In this document: one piece after another, positions 8,874 to 16,000 of the stretch
How positions within the stretch are numbered: the first letter of the stretch is position 1
Layout: every line of letters begins with the position of its first letter
DNA from: Pedococcus sp. 5OH_020
GTDB lineage: Bacteria; Actinomycetota; Actinomycetes; Actinomycetales; Dermatophilaceae
Direction: 5' to 3'
Assembly: GCF_027812955.1 (NCBI RefSeq)
Contig: NZ_JAPYZV010000014.1
Span: 1 to 64,000, forward strand
Length of the DNA stretch: 64,000 bases
The notes under the pieces: model-generated
The model's input: the letters and a program-made list of their open reading frames with translations, nothing else
What the model was told of the DNA's origin: nothing
The model's database searches: none
Program-made: the position numbers and the translations under genes

Positions 8874-9559
8874 GCCGGTACCTGTTCCCGGATGGTGAGC
8901 TCACGCCGCTGGAGGACGCGGCGGGCCCCGTACACGAGGTCCGGACGGACGGCCAAGATCGCGGACAGCGCCAAGCCGGTGATGACAGCCTCTCCGACGC
9001 CGATGAGCAGGTGCCATCCCAGCATCGCGACGGCGAGGGACTCCAGCGGCAGCTGCGTTCTGCCGCCCACGGCGTACAGCAGCACGAAGGCCAGCGCCGC
9101 GACCGGGACGGACACGAACGCACCGACCACCCCTGCGGGCACCACTGAGGAGACCCGGCGAGGAAGGATGGACTGGGCGCCCCGGAACACGGACCAGCCG
9201 ACCCATACGCCGACCAGGCCCATCAGCGTGACGTTGGTACCCAGAGCGGTCAGGCCACCGTCAGCGAAGAGGAGCGCCTGCACGAGCAGCACGACGCACA
9301 GGCACAGTGTGGCGCTGCACGGACCCGCCAGGACGGCGGCCAGGGCGCCACCGAGCAGGTGCCCCGACGTGCCGACCCCGACAGGGAAGTTGAGCATCTG
9401 CGTGGCGAAGATGAAGGCCGCCACGAGCCCCACCAGAGGAGCGGTCCGGTCGTCCAGCTCGCGACGCGCACCGCGCAGCGCCAGGGCGACGCCCGTCGCG
9501 GCGACGACCCCGGTCCCGATCGATGTCGGTACGTCGAGGAAGCCGTCGGGAACATGCAT
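8870..9559 (-). CDS. cbiM: ECF transporter substrate-binding component CbiM
   Basis: S-component that binds Ni2+ or Co2+. The N-terminal MHVPDGFLD is the hallmark of CbiM/NikM, where the free amino terminus, His2 and a later His (in GTSGHLLGG) form the metal site. Seven hydrophobic segments are visible over 229 residues. The ATG at 9559 has AGGAG 5 nt upstream and must be exact because residue 2 is a ligand. A Nur-like box 73 nt upstream suggests nickel rather than cobalt as the regulated substrate. Confidence 0.93.
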   Translation of the reverse strand: MHVPDGFLDVPTSIGTGVVAATGVALALRGARRELDDRTAPLVGLVAAFIFATQMLNFPVGVGTSGHLLGGALAAVLAGPCSATLCLCVVLLVQALLFADGGLTALGTNVTLMGLVGVWVGWSVFRGAQSILPRRVSSVVPAGVVGAFVSVPVAALAFVLLYAVGGRTQLPLESLAVAMLGWHLLIGVGEAVITGLALSAILAVRPDLVYGARRVLQRRELTIREQVPA

Positions 9560-9631
9560 GGGGTCTCCTTGCCTGCTCAGGTGCTCGCGCTGCGGCTGGG
9601 ATAGGTTGGCCGCAGTGACCTGTCCACCTTA

Positions 9632-9648
9632 TTGCAAACCATTCGCAA
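9632..9648. promoter_or_regulatory. Nur-like operator (nickel uptake regulator box)
   Basis: TTGCAA-N5-TCGCAA, one mismatch from the published Streptomyces Nur consensus tTGCaa-N5-ttGCAA. The symmetry extends outward as ATTGC...GCAAT (9631-9649). It lies in the 119-nt divergent region, 73 nt upstream of cbiM and 31 nt upstream of the peroxiredoxin start, so one Fur-family repressor could control both. No nur gene is in the window. Confidence 0.7.
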
Positions 9649-9678
9649 TTAGACAAGCCCCCTGAGGTGAGGAGCTCC

Positions 9679-10149
9679 GTGACCGCACGACTCAGCCCCG
9701 GCGATACCGCCCCCGACTTCACGCTATCGGACGACGAGGGTGACCGCGTCAGCCTGTCAGGCCTGCGTGGGCAGAAGGTGATCGTCTACTTCTACCCGGC
9801 GGCCATGACGCCCGGCTGCACCACCCAGGCGTGCGACTTCAGCGACAACATCAGCTCCCTGCGACGGGAGGGCTACGAGGTCCTCGGCATCTCCCCCGAC
9901 TCGCCGGAGAAGCTGGCCGCCTTCCGGGAGAAGGACGGCCTGACCATCAGGTTGCTCTCCGACCCGGAGAAGGCGGTGATGAACGAGTACGGCGCCTTCG
10001 GTGAGAAGAAGCTGTACGGCAAGACCGTCGAGGGCGTCCTGCGCAGCACCGTCGTCGTCGACGAGGAGGGCAAGGTGTCGCACGCCTGGTACAACGTCAA
10101 GGCCACCGGACACGTCGCCAAGCTGCGCCGTGACCTCGGCCTCGACTGA
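9679..10149 (+). CDS. bcp: thioredoxin-dependent peroxiredoxin, Bcp/PrxQ type
   Basis: Reduces peroxides in the cytoplasm. The thioredoxin fold carries TPGCTTQACDF, with the peroxidatic Cys and a resolving Cys five residues later, the PrxQ/Bcp pattern. APDFTLSD and VIVYFYPAAMTPG are typical. The GTG at 9679 is preferred because GAGGTGAGGAGC lies just upstream; the earlier GTG at 9667 falls within that sequence. It is divergent from cbiM across a Nur-like box, hinting that peroxide defence is tied to metal status. Confidence 0.92.
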   Translation: MTARLSPGDTAPDFTLSDDEGDRVSLSGLRGQKVIVYFYPAAMTPGCTTQACDFSDNISSLRREGYEVLGISPDSPEKLAAFREKDGLTIRLLSDPEKAVMNEYGAFGEKKLYGKTVEGVLRSTVVVDEEGKVSHAWYNVKATGHVAKLRRDLGLD

Positions 10150-10177
10150 CGCCCACCGAACCGGCCGAGGAGCCCCC

Positions 10178-10447
10178 ATGAGTGAGAGCAGCCGCACGAA
10201 GTCCGTGGAGCAGATCGAGCAGGAGATCGCCGAGGCCCGCAGCCGGCTCGCAGGCACGGTCGACGAGCTGCATGCTCGCACCGCGCCGCAGGAGATCGCC
10301 CGACGGCAGGTGGAGTCGGCGAAGACGAAGTTCACCGAGGCCACCCGCACGCCCACCGGTGAGCTGCGGACTGAGCGCATCGCTGCCCTCGCCGCTGCTG
10401 CCGTCGCTCTGATCGGCCTCGGAGTGGCCCGCCGCCGCCGTGGCTGA
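10178..10447 (+). CDS. DUF3618 family protein
   Basis: An 89-residue protein with the DUF3618 signature: an acidic/basic helix (VEQIEQEIAEARSRLAGTVDEL) followed by a C-terminal membrane anchor (about 68-84) and an Arg cluster. Function is unknown. GAGGAG precedes the ATG at 10178. The gene follows bcp by 28 nt and overlaps the GroES-like gene by 8 nt, so the three are probably one transcript. Confidence 0.8.
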   Translation: MSESSRTKSVEQIEQEIAEARSRLAGTVDELHARTAPQEIARRQVESAKTKFTEATRTPTGELRTERIAALAAAAVALIGLGVARRRRG

Positions 10448-10769
10448 GGAGGTCGGCCGGCTGCCGATCAGGATGCTGCACGACCGAGTGCTGGTCTCCC
10501 TGGAGGGCGAGGGGGGCGAGCGCCGGTCCGGTGGCGGCATCGTCATCCCGGCGACGGCGAGCATCGGCAAGCGACTCGCCTGGGGCGAAGTCGTGGCGAT
10601 CGGCCCGACCGTCCGTCAGCTCGAGGTCGGCGACCGGGTCCTGTTCGACCCGCAGGACCGGGCGGAGGTCGAGCTGCAGTCGAAGGACTACCTCCTCCTG
10701 CGCGAGCGGGACATCCACGCAGTGGCCGCCGCCCGGGTCAGCGACGGGCAGACGGGGCTGTACCTGTAG
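10440..10769 (+). CDS. GroES-like co-chaperonin family protein
   Basis: A 109-residue Cpn10-fold protein: MLHDRVLV, then GGIVIPATA in the mobile-loop position, GEVVAIGP, VGDRVLFDP and KDYLLLRERDIHAV. It is not the main GroES, because no GroEL gene is adjacent and the sequence is divergent. It may be a stand-alone chaperonin cofactor. The GTG at 10440 overlaps the upstream gene by 8 nt; the ATG at 10473 is an alternative start. Confidence 0.78.
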   Translation: MAEEVGRLPIRMLHDRVLVSLEGEGGERRSGGGIVIPATASIGKRLAWGEVVAIGPTVRQLEVGDRVLFDPQDRAEVELQSKDYLLLRERDIHAVAAARVSDGQTGLYL

Positions 10770-10811
10770 GAGTCACGCCGCTCGGGGGTCACGCCGCGAG
10801 ACGTAGGGGCG

Positions 10812-11363
10812 TCAGGACGCGACCGGGAGCCCTGCCTCCCGCCAGGCCCGAAACCCTCCTACCACGTCGGTGGCACGCCGGATGCCCAGCCGAAGCAACG
10901 AGTCTGCGGCCAGCGAGGACGTGTAGCCCTCCTGGCAGAGGACGACCACCCGGGCGTCGAACGTCGCCACGGGGAGCCGGGCCTCGTGGCGAGGGTCGAA
11001 CCGCCACTCCAGCACGTTGCGCTCCACGACCAGGGGTGAGAGGTGCCGGGCCACCTCGCCCTCAGCGGCACGCTGCGCCGCGGGACGGATGTCGACCAGC
11101 AGGGCACGGCCGTGGAGCGCCTCCTGGTACGCCGCCCGTGCGCTGACCCGCACGAGCCGACCTCGCGCGTCGGCCAGCAGGTCGTCGACCCCGTCGTAGG
11201 ACGGCGCGGCCCACCGCCGCCCCGGTAGGTCGGGGTCGCTGAACAGCCGTGTCTCCCAGTGCCGCCCGACGCCAGCCCTGGTAACGGCGGTCGCCGTGGC
11301 ATCGGCGGTCGCTGGCGCCACGGCGGTCGCTGGGGCCACGGCGGTGGCTGTGGTGGTCACCAC
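10812..11363 (-). CDS. rhodanese-like sulfurtransferase
   Basis: A 183-residue protein with a rhodanese domain (about 60-180). The active-site loop reads LCQEGYTSS with the persulfide-forming Cys, and the domain ends DVVGGFRAWREAGLPV. It probably handles sulfane sulfur released by cysteine breakdown, since its gene overlaps the cysteine dioxygenase gene by 7 nt. The first 27 residues are an Ala/Thr/Val repeat (units like ATAVAP) encoded by imperfect 18-bp tandem repeats at about 11286-11345, a length-variable low-complexity N-terminus. Confidence 0.85.
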   Translation of the reverse strand: MVTTTATAVAPATAVAPATADATATAVTRAGVGRHWETRLFSDPDLPGRRWAAPSYDGVDDLLADARGRLVRVSARAAYQEALHGRALLVDIRPAAQRAAEGEVARHLSPLVVERNVLEWRFDPRHEARLPVATFDARVVVLCQEGYTSSLAADSLLRLGIRRATDVVGGFRAWREAGLPVAS

Positions 11364-11842
11364 TGCTCCCCGGCGCGCTCGACTCCGACAGCCTCGAGGG
11401 TGTCGCCCGCGACGGCGTACCGCGTCATCCCCCGCAGAGCGGGGGAGTACACGTGGACCGAGAGCGCAGGTCGCTCACCGAGGTTGGTGACGTTGTGGAC
11501 GTGGTGGCCACCGAACGACCGGCCCTCGCCATCCCAGAGGTAGCGCTCATGGAACGTGCCTGCGTTCCAGCTCTGCTCCGCGAGCTGTCCCGTGACGGTG
11601 AGGAAGGCGCCGTCGGACTCGAGGTGGTCGTGCCACCCGGTGCTGGAGCCCACCGGCCAGCCGATCAGCCAGATCTCCAGATGGTCGGTGGTGTCCAGAC
11701 GGCGCCAGGTCCGGTCGTCGCCGTCCAGGTCGACGAGGTCTGCGAGGTGAGGGTCGGTCGCGAAGAGGCGGGCGGTGCGCAGCAGCTGGCTACGCGTGAA
11801 GCGGTTGACTCCGGGAGTTCCGGTGGTGGTGATGGTGGTCAT
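11357..11842 (-). CDS. cysteine dioxygenase family protein
   Basis: A cupin-fold iron dioxygenase of 161 residues, probably oxidising cysteine to cysteine sulfinate. Candidate iron ligands are the two His in GWHDHLESDG and one in HHVHNVTN. The sequence between them (FLTVTGQLAEQSW) matches the bacterial CDO type I pattern. It has a strong AGGAG 8 nt upstream and overlaps the rhodanese gene, forming a sulfur-catabolism operon. Upstream Cys-containing small ORFs suggest attenuation by cysteine supply. Confidence 0.85.
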   Translation of the reverse strand: MTTITTTGTPGVNRFTRSQLLRTARLFATDPHLADLVDLDGDDRTWRRLDTTDHLEIWLIGWPVGSSTGWHDHLESDGAFLTVTGQLAEQSWNAGTFHERYLWDGEGRSFGGHHVHNVTNLGERPALSVHVYSPALRGMTRYAVAGDTLEAVGVERAGEQW

Positions 11843-11972
11843 GGTGCTGCTCCTGTGTCGAGGTTCGGATGTCGGGATGCGTGTGGTGGCAACGCATTCG
11901 ACGACACAGCGAGCCCTCGGTGAGGAGCAGGTCGAGATGGATCCGGCGGTATGCCGTGTGGCTGGTGGCCAT
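11790..11972 (-). CDS. candidate leader ORF overlapping the cysteine dioxygenase start
   Basis: A 60-codon ORF with GGAG 7 nt before its ATG. Its N-terminal part reads YRRIHLDLLLTEGSLC, close to the RRxxxDLLRxxSALC-like pattern of actinobacterial leader peptides found upstream of sulfur genes. It then enters a His-rich stretch and stops inside the dioxygenase gene, so translating it would affect ribosome access to that start (11842). The same frame is open further upstream and holds a second similar patch (RRHAVSLLRLTSA). That it is expressed is inference. Confidence 0.45.
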   Translation of the reverse strand: MATSHTAYRRIHLDLLLTEGSLCRRMRCHHTHPDIRTSTQEQHHDHHHHHRNSRSQPLHA

Positions 11973-12031
11973 GGTCTGTCTCCGGGTTCGGACGCCGCGG
12001 CGGGCGAGCGTCAGGCTGGCGCGGGCTGAGG

Positions 12032-12112
12032 TCAGGCGCAGCAGCGACACCGCATGACGCCGCAGCACAGGGAGGCCATGTGCTCGCGCGTCGCCGCGGT
12101 GGTGGGAGACAT
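12032..12112 (-). CDS. candidate Cys-rich leader peptide
   Basis: A short ORF of 26 codons (15 from the internal ATG at 12079) ending SLCCGVMRCRCCA, with five Cys codons in the last 11 positions. It lies 190 nt upstream of the cysteine dioxygenase gene on the same strand. Poly-Cys leader ORFs are known cysteine-responsive attenuators in mycobacteria; this one fits by content and place. No clear ribosome-binding site is visible, so it could be leaderless. Confidence 0.4.
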   Translation of the reverse strand: MSPTTAATREHMASLCCGVMRCRCCA

Positions 12113-12439
12113 GCGCCCAGTGGAGCACACGCCGGGCCGGCCCGTCCACGGCTGGTCAGCGGTGTCTCGCCTCGTGGACCCGCTGATCGGCCTGGCCCGC
12201 GACCGCGGGGCAGGTGACCGCCGCCCGGTCCGGGGTGGCGGCGTCACCGTTCTGCGAGACAGACGTCTCTCTCCCCGAAGCCTGCTCTGCCAGGTGCCTC
12301 GCAGAGGTGCCTGACCGGGTGGGCCTGCTCGGTCGCGGCAGTGTGCTCCCACAGGTCGACGCGACGGAGTCGGGGGGAGGCTGGTCCCGTCCGGTCGGGG
12401 ACCCGGACGGGACCACGCTTCCCTCTCCCCGGCTCGGCG
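12113..12439. other. intergenic, no gene recognised
   Basis: About 330 nt upstream of the dioxygenase leader region and downstream of the DUF1003 gene. It should contain the promoter of the sulfur operon, but I see no convincing -10/-35 pair, and none of the frames looks coding. Confidence 0.45.
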
Positions 12440-12859
12440 TCAGGAGCCGCCGGTGGTCGGGGGCGCGGCAGACATCACCCGCCGGTGCAGTTCGACGGTG
12501 AGGGCGTGGATCTGGCGGGTGAGCTCGGTGTTGGTCTTCAGCTCAAGCTCCGACTCGATGAAGTCGTGGTCCGCCTTCGCCTGCTGGAAGGCTGCCTGCC
12601 GGTTCTGGCCGATCATCACGAAGGTCGACAGGAAGATCGCCTCGAGCGACACGATGAGGGTCAGCGTGGGCCACGGACTGTGCTCGATCAGCGTCATCCA
12701 GACAACGAAGACGACGGTGTGGAGGTAGACGAACCTCATGGAGCCGGCGAATGACGTGATGTGGTCCGCCAGCTTGAGCTGAAGACTTGCGGCCCTGTTG
12801 GCCCTCAGCGCGGCGTTGACGGGGTGGATGCGATGGGTGGTGCGGTCGGGCAGTGCCAT
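12440..12859 (-). CDS. DUF1003 family membrane protein
   Basis: A 139-residue protein with two membrane helices (about 42-60 and 66-86) around HTVVFVVWM and SLEAIFLSTFVMIGQNRQ, the DUF1003 signature, followed by a charged helical tail. Function is unknown. The gene stands alone between the sulfur operon and the F420-type reductase. Confidence 0.82.
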   Translation of the reverse strand: MALPDRTTHRIHPVNAALRANRAASLQLKLADHITSFAGSMRFVYLHTVVFVVWMTLIEHSPWPTLTLIVSLEAIFLSTFVMIGQNRQAAFQQAKADHDFIESELELKTNTELTRQIHALTVELHRRVMSAAPPTTGGS

Positions 12860-12886
12860 GGGAGCACTATGACCGCTCTTCCCCGC

Positions 12887-13516
12887 TCAGTCCTGCAGCA
12901 GCTTGAACGCGTGGGTCCAGCTACCGCCTCGCAGGCCGGGGATGCACCACAACATGCACAGCGGCTCGATGGCGCGGGCGGCAGCCGCGGTGCCCATGTC
13001 GGCGACCTCCCAGCCCAGACCGTCCAGGAAGGCGATGCTCTCGGCCTTGGCCGCGTCGTGGTTCCCGGCGATGAACATGGTCGGACGTGTGCCGTCGGCG
13101 AACCAGGGCTGCACCATCCGGGCGTTGCCCACGCTGTTGAACGCCTTGACGAAGTGGGCCTCGGGGGCGGCCCGCTGCAACCGCTCCATCAGGGACTCCT
13201 CGAAGGTGGTGAAGTAGGCGAGGACCCCGTCCGTCGGCGGCCGGTCGGCGATGGGGTTGGTGGTGTCCATCACGGTCTTGCCCTGCAGCTGCGCAGCCAG
13301 CGAGGTGACGAGCTCCTCGGCGATGGTGCCCTTGACGGCCAGGACGACACTCTCGGCCCCGAGGGCGGCCTCCGCGAAGGTGGCGGTCGGGCCGTCCCAA
13401 CCAGCCACCGGCTTGCCAGTCCGGCTGCCGACGACAACGGTGTGTCCCAGCTCTGCAAAGCCACGCGCCAGCGTCTGCCCCACGACGCCGCTACCGAGTA
13501 CTGCTACCGAGCTCAT
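12887..13516 (-). CDS. NADPH-dependent F420 reductase-like oxidoreductase
   Basis: A 209-residue Rossmann protein of the NADP oxidoreductase, coenzyme F420-dependent family. It has the GSGVVGQTLARGF dinucleotide-binding motif, then VVVGSRTG and MDTTNPIAD, and FVKAFNSVG, which is typical of F420:NADPH oxidoreductase relatives. Such enzymes move hydride between NADP(H) and F420, but many short homologues are uncharacterised, so the substrate is inferred. A weak inverted repeat (GTCAGG...CCTGAC, 13546-13564) lies upstream. Confidence 0.8.
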   Translation of the reverse strand: MSSVAVLGSGVVGQTLARGFAELGHTVVVGSRTGKPVAGWDGPTATFAEAALGAESVVLAVKGTIAEELVTSLAAQLQGKTVMDTTNPIADRPPTDGVLAYFTTFEESLMERLQRAAPEAHFVKAFNSVGNARMVQPWFADGTRPTMFIAGNHDAAKAESIAFLDGLGWEVADMGTAAAARAIEPLCMLWCIPGLRGGSWTHAFKLLQD

Positions 13517-13712
13517 GCCGAACCTCTTCGTTGGTCGTTGACGGTGTCAGGCGGTCCACCTGACGGGAACCAACCGGACTAGCCACAGCGGTCGTCCGGC
13601 GGAACACCCGTACGGAAGGAGTCGGCCGCAGGGTTGCGGTGACGCCACGCGGCAGGCCACACCACCTGTAGGGACAGGGCCGCTTCACAGCCGGCCGTGC
13701 GGCTTTCCGCCG

Positions 13713-14330
13713 TCAGGCCGCCGTCCAGCCCGAGGTGCCCTGAGCGTCGAGGGCGACCCGCATCCCCAGTCGGGCTCGATGGGCGAGCTGCCGGGTGGCG
13801 GGGATGGTGAGGCCGAGCCTGGAGGCGACCCGGGGGTACGGCTGGTTCTCGAGGTAGACCAGGGCCAGGATCTCCTGCCAGCGACGTGGCAGCGTGCGCA
13901 GCGCGCTGAGCAGCTGGTCGTTCAGCAGCTGTTCCAGCACGCCGTCCTCCGCTGACCGTTCCGCGACCAGCGCGGCGGCGTCCGGATCGGCGGCGGTCGC
14001 CTTCTCCACGTCCGCCACCCAGCGGAAGAGCTCGTCGCGGCGCAGCTGACGCAGGTGCAGGTTGAGGACCGTGGCGCGAAGGTATGCCAGGAACGCGACC
14101 TCTGGGCCTCGACCGAGGCACAGCTGCTGCCAGGTGTTGGTGAAGGCCTCTGCGACGAGGTCGTCGGCCGCCTGCTCGCGGCGCGACAGCCGCAGGGCAT
14201 AGCGACGTACGTGCGGGACATGTCCGCTGTAGAGCCGGGCGAAGGCCTGAGCGTCGCCTGCTCTGCAGTCGAGGATCAGCCGGCGGACCGAAGCCTCGTC
14301 GGCGCGGTCTGAGGTTGCATTCTCGGCCAT
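13713..14330 (-). CDS. sigma-70 family (ECF-type) RNA polymerase sigma factor
   Basis: 205 residues with sigma region 2 (about 30-95, ARLYSGHVPHVRRYALRLSRREQAADDLVAEAFTNTWQQL) and region 4 (about 140-200, LPRRWQEILALVYLENQPYPRVASRLGLT). Region 3 is absent, so it is ECF-like. The ATG at 14330 follows a GGGG run, and upstream in-frame codons look non-coding. No anti-sigma gene is adjacent. The divergent lipoprotein gene and the 10-bp inverted repeat between them suggest a regulatory link. Confidence 0.85.
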   Translation of the reverse strand: MAENATSDRADEASVRRLILDCRAGDAQAFARLYSGHVPHVRRYALRLSRREQAADDLVAEAFTNTWQQLCLGRGPEVAFLAYLRATVLNLHLRQLRRDELFRWVADVEKATAADPDAAALVAERSAEDGVLEQLLNDQLLSALRTLPRRWQEILALVYLENQPYPRVASRLGLTIPATRQLAHRARLGMRVALDAQGTSGWTAA

Positions 14331-14382
14331 GAGTACGCCCCTTTGCGCCCCACGCTGCTGGAGGCGACCTGGCCAGTATGCA

Positions 14383-14410
14383 AAACGGCTCACGAGAGGA
14401 TGAGCCGTTT
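14383..14410. promoter_or_regulatory. 10-bp perfect inverted repeat between divergent sigma factor and lipoprotein genes
   Basis: AAACGGCTCA, an 8-nt spacer, then TGAGCCGTTT. Both neighbouring genes point away, so it is not their terminator. It lies 53 nt from the sigma start and 79 nt from the lipoprotein start, as expected for a shared operator. Confidence 0.5.
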
Positions 14411-14488
14411 GGGCAAAGACGTCGGGCGTGCGTCCTTGCCTGTGCATTCGCCCTCGTCCCGGCCCACCGCTATGCGACGATTCGCCCC

Positions 14489-15238
14489 ATGCATGGCAGT
14501 GGGGGAGTGCGTGGCCTGAAGGTCACCGTAATGTTGGGTGGCCTGCTGCTGGGCCTGACAGGGTGCTCGGGACTCTCGAGCTTGTCCGGCGCGCCGGTGC
14601 CGTCCGCGTCCGCGCCGGCTTCGAGGACCGCCTCCGCACGGGTCTCCGGACCGGCGCCCGAGGCGAAGACCTCGGCGCCGGCCGCCGGCACGGCCTCGGG
14701 CGCGAAGCCTTCCGCGCCGCTGCCTGCGGGGTACCGCTGGCGGACCGTCGCCAAGGCTCACACCAGGTTCGCGACGCCCGACACCTTCACGGCTCTGGAC
14801 GCCAGCAAGCTGAGCGACGCGACAGCGGACTCTCCCCAGATGAAGGAGATGGCAGCGCGCAGCGGGTTCACCGCGCAGCAGCTCACGCAGTACCTGGCTC
14901 ACGTCGACCTGTTCTTGGCCGGCCCGGCTGTGGGCGGGTACGCGCCCAACATCCAGGCCGTGGTGCTCCCTGTCATCGAGCTGCCGAGTGACGCAGCGAT
15001 CACCCTCGACATCGGTCGCGTCGCGACCTCCAAGCCCACAGTGCGGCACGTCAGGACGTCTCTGGGAGACGCCGTCGACGTGACCTATCGCCTCGAGGTC
15101 TCAGGCAGAACCGTCCATGTCCGGAGCCTTCTTCTGGGCAGTGCCGACGGCGTGCTCAACGTGACCATCGCCGCGCCGGACCAGGCGACCGCCTCCACGA
15201 TCGCGCGCACCGTCTTGCGGACGGCACGCCGAGCCTGA
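14489..15238 (+). CDS. putative secreted lipoprotein
   Basis: About 249 residues. A hydrophobic N-terminus ends in the lipobox LTGC, giving an acylated Cys near residue 28. An Ala/Ser/Pro-rich linker (about 35-80) precedes a globular domain of unknown family. The latter half has alternating hydrophobic strands, with no recognisable catalytic motif. The start is uncertain: ATG 14489, GTG 14507 and ATG 14534 are all in frame. It is divergent from the sigma factor and may be part of its regulon. Confidence 0.65.
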   Translation: MHGSGGVRGLKVTVMLGGLLLGLTGCSGLSSLSGAPVPSASAPASRTASARVSGPAPEAKTSAPAAGTASGAKPSAPLPAGYRWRTVAKAHTRFATPDTFTALDASKLSDATADSPQMKEMAARSGFTAQQLTQYLAHVDLFLAGPAVGGYAPNIQAVVLPVIELPSDAAITLDIGRVATSKPTVRHVRTSLGDAVDVTYRLEVSGRTVHVRSLLLGSADGVLNVTIAAPDQATASTIARTVLRTARRA

Positions 15239-15327
15239 CGGAAGACTTCGATGTCGGGCGGGCCGCTCTATATCGAGCTCTCCCTAGATCCGAATGCCAG
15301 CCCAGTCACCACCCGAGGAGCCCCCGG

Positions 15328-15972
15328 ATGTCACGCACACGGATCCACAACCTCTCCATCTCACTGGACGGGTTCGCCACCGGGGAGCCGCAGTCCGCCG
15401 AGGCGCCCTTCGGCCATGCAGGCCAGCGACTTCACGAGTGGATGTTCCGTACGCGCTTCTGGGACGCCGCCGCCGGCACCGCGGGAGTCGACGACGCCTT
15501 CGCCGAGCGCCACAGTGTCGGCATCGGCGCCGAGATCATGGGCGCCAACAAGTTCGGGCCACCGGGCTGGAGCGACGACCCGGACTGGAAGGGCTGGTGG
15601 GGCGAGAACCCGCCGTTCCACACCCCGACCTTCGTCCTCACCCACCGCCCGCGGCCCTCGATCGAGATGCAGGGAGGCACGACCTTCCACTTCCTCGACG
15701 CAGCCCCCGCAGAGGCGCTTGCGACGGCGCGCGACGCAGCGGGAGGTCAGGACGTCCGGATCGGCGGCGGCCCCACCGTCGTACGGGAGTTTCTCGCCGC
15801 CGGCCTCGTCGACCACCTGCACGTCGTCCAGGTCCCGATCCTGCTGGGCCGGGGCGTACGCCTCTGGGACGGTCTGGAGGCGCTCGAGGAGGCGTACGAC
15901 GTGGAGGCGGTCTCTTCCAGCAGTGGCGTCACGCACCTCACCTTCACACGAGAGGTCCCGAGCACGCTGTGA
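15328..15972 (+). CDS. dihydrofolate reductase family (RibD C-terminal-like) protein
   Basis: 214 residues of the RibD C-terminal / bacterial DHFR-like fold: HNLSISLDGFATG at the N-terminus, then GAEIMGANKFG, and GGPTVVREFLAAGLVDHLHVVQVPILLGRG, the family's NADPH-binding signature. The substrate is not folate-specific in most members and is unknown here. GAGGAG lies 7 nt before the ATG. It converges on the rifamycin monooxygenase gene. Confidence 0.85.
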   Translation: MSRTRIHNLSISLDGFATGEPQSAEAPFGHAGQRLHEWMFRTRFWDAAAGTAGVDDAFAERHSVGIGAEIMGANKFGPPGWSDDPDWKGWWGENPPFHTPTFVLTHRPRPSIEMQGGTTFHFLDAAPAEALATARDAAGGQDVRIGGGPTVVREFLAAGLVDHLHVVQVPILLGRGVRLWDGLEALEEAYDVEAVSSSSGVTHLTFTREVPSTL

Positions 15973-16000
15973 GCCGCTGGGCCGGCCGGGGCCCGTGCGC

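Noticed and set aside
9560-9631. Possible cobalamin riboswitch before cbiM
   Set aside because: The leader is too short and lacks a B12-box; the Nur-like box explains regulation better.
10772-10800. Candidate terminator between the convergent GroES-like and rhodanese genes
   Set aside because: TCACGCCGC occurs twice as a direct repeat, not an inverted one, so no stable stem forms.
13546-13564. GTCAGG/CCTGAC inverted repeat upstream of the F420-type reductase
   Set aside because: Only 6 bp per arm, within chance for a window of this size; mentioned with the gene but not listed as an operator.
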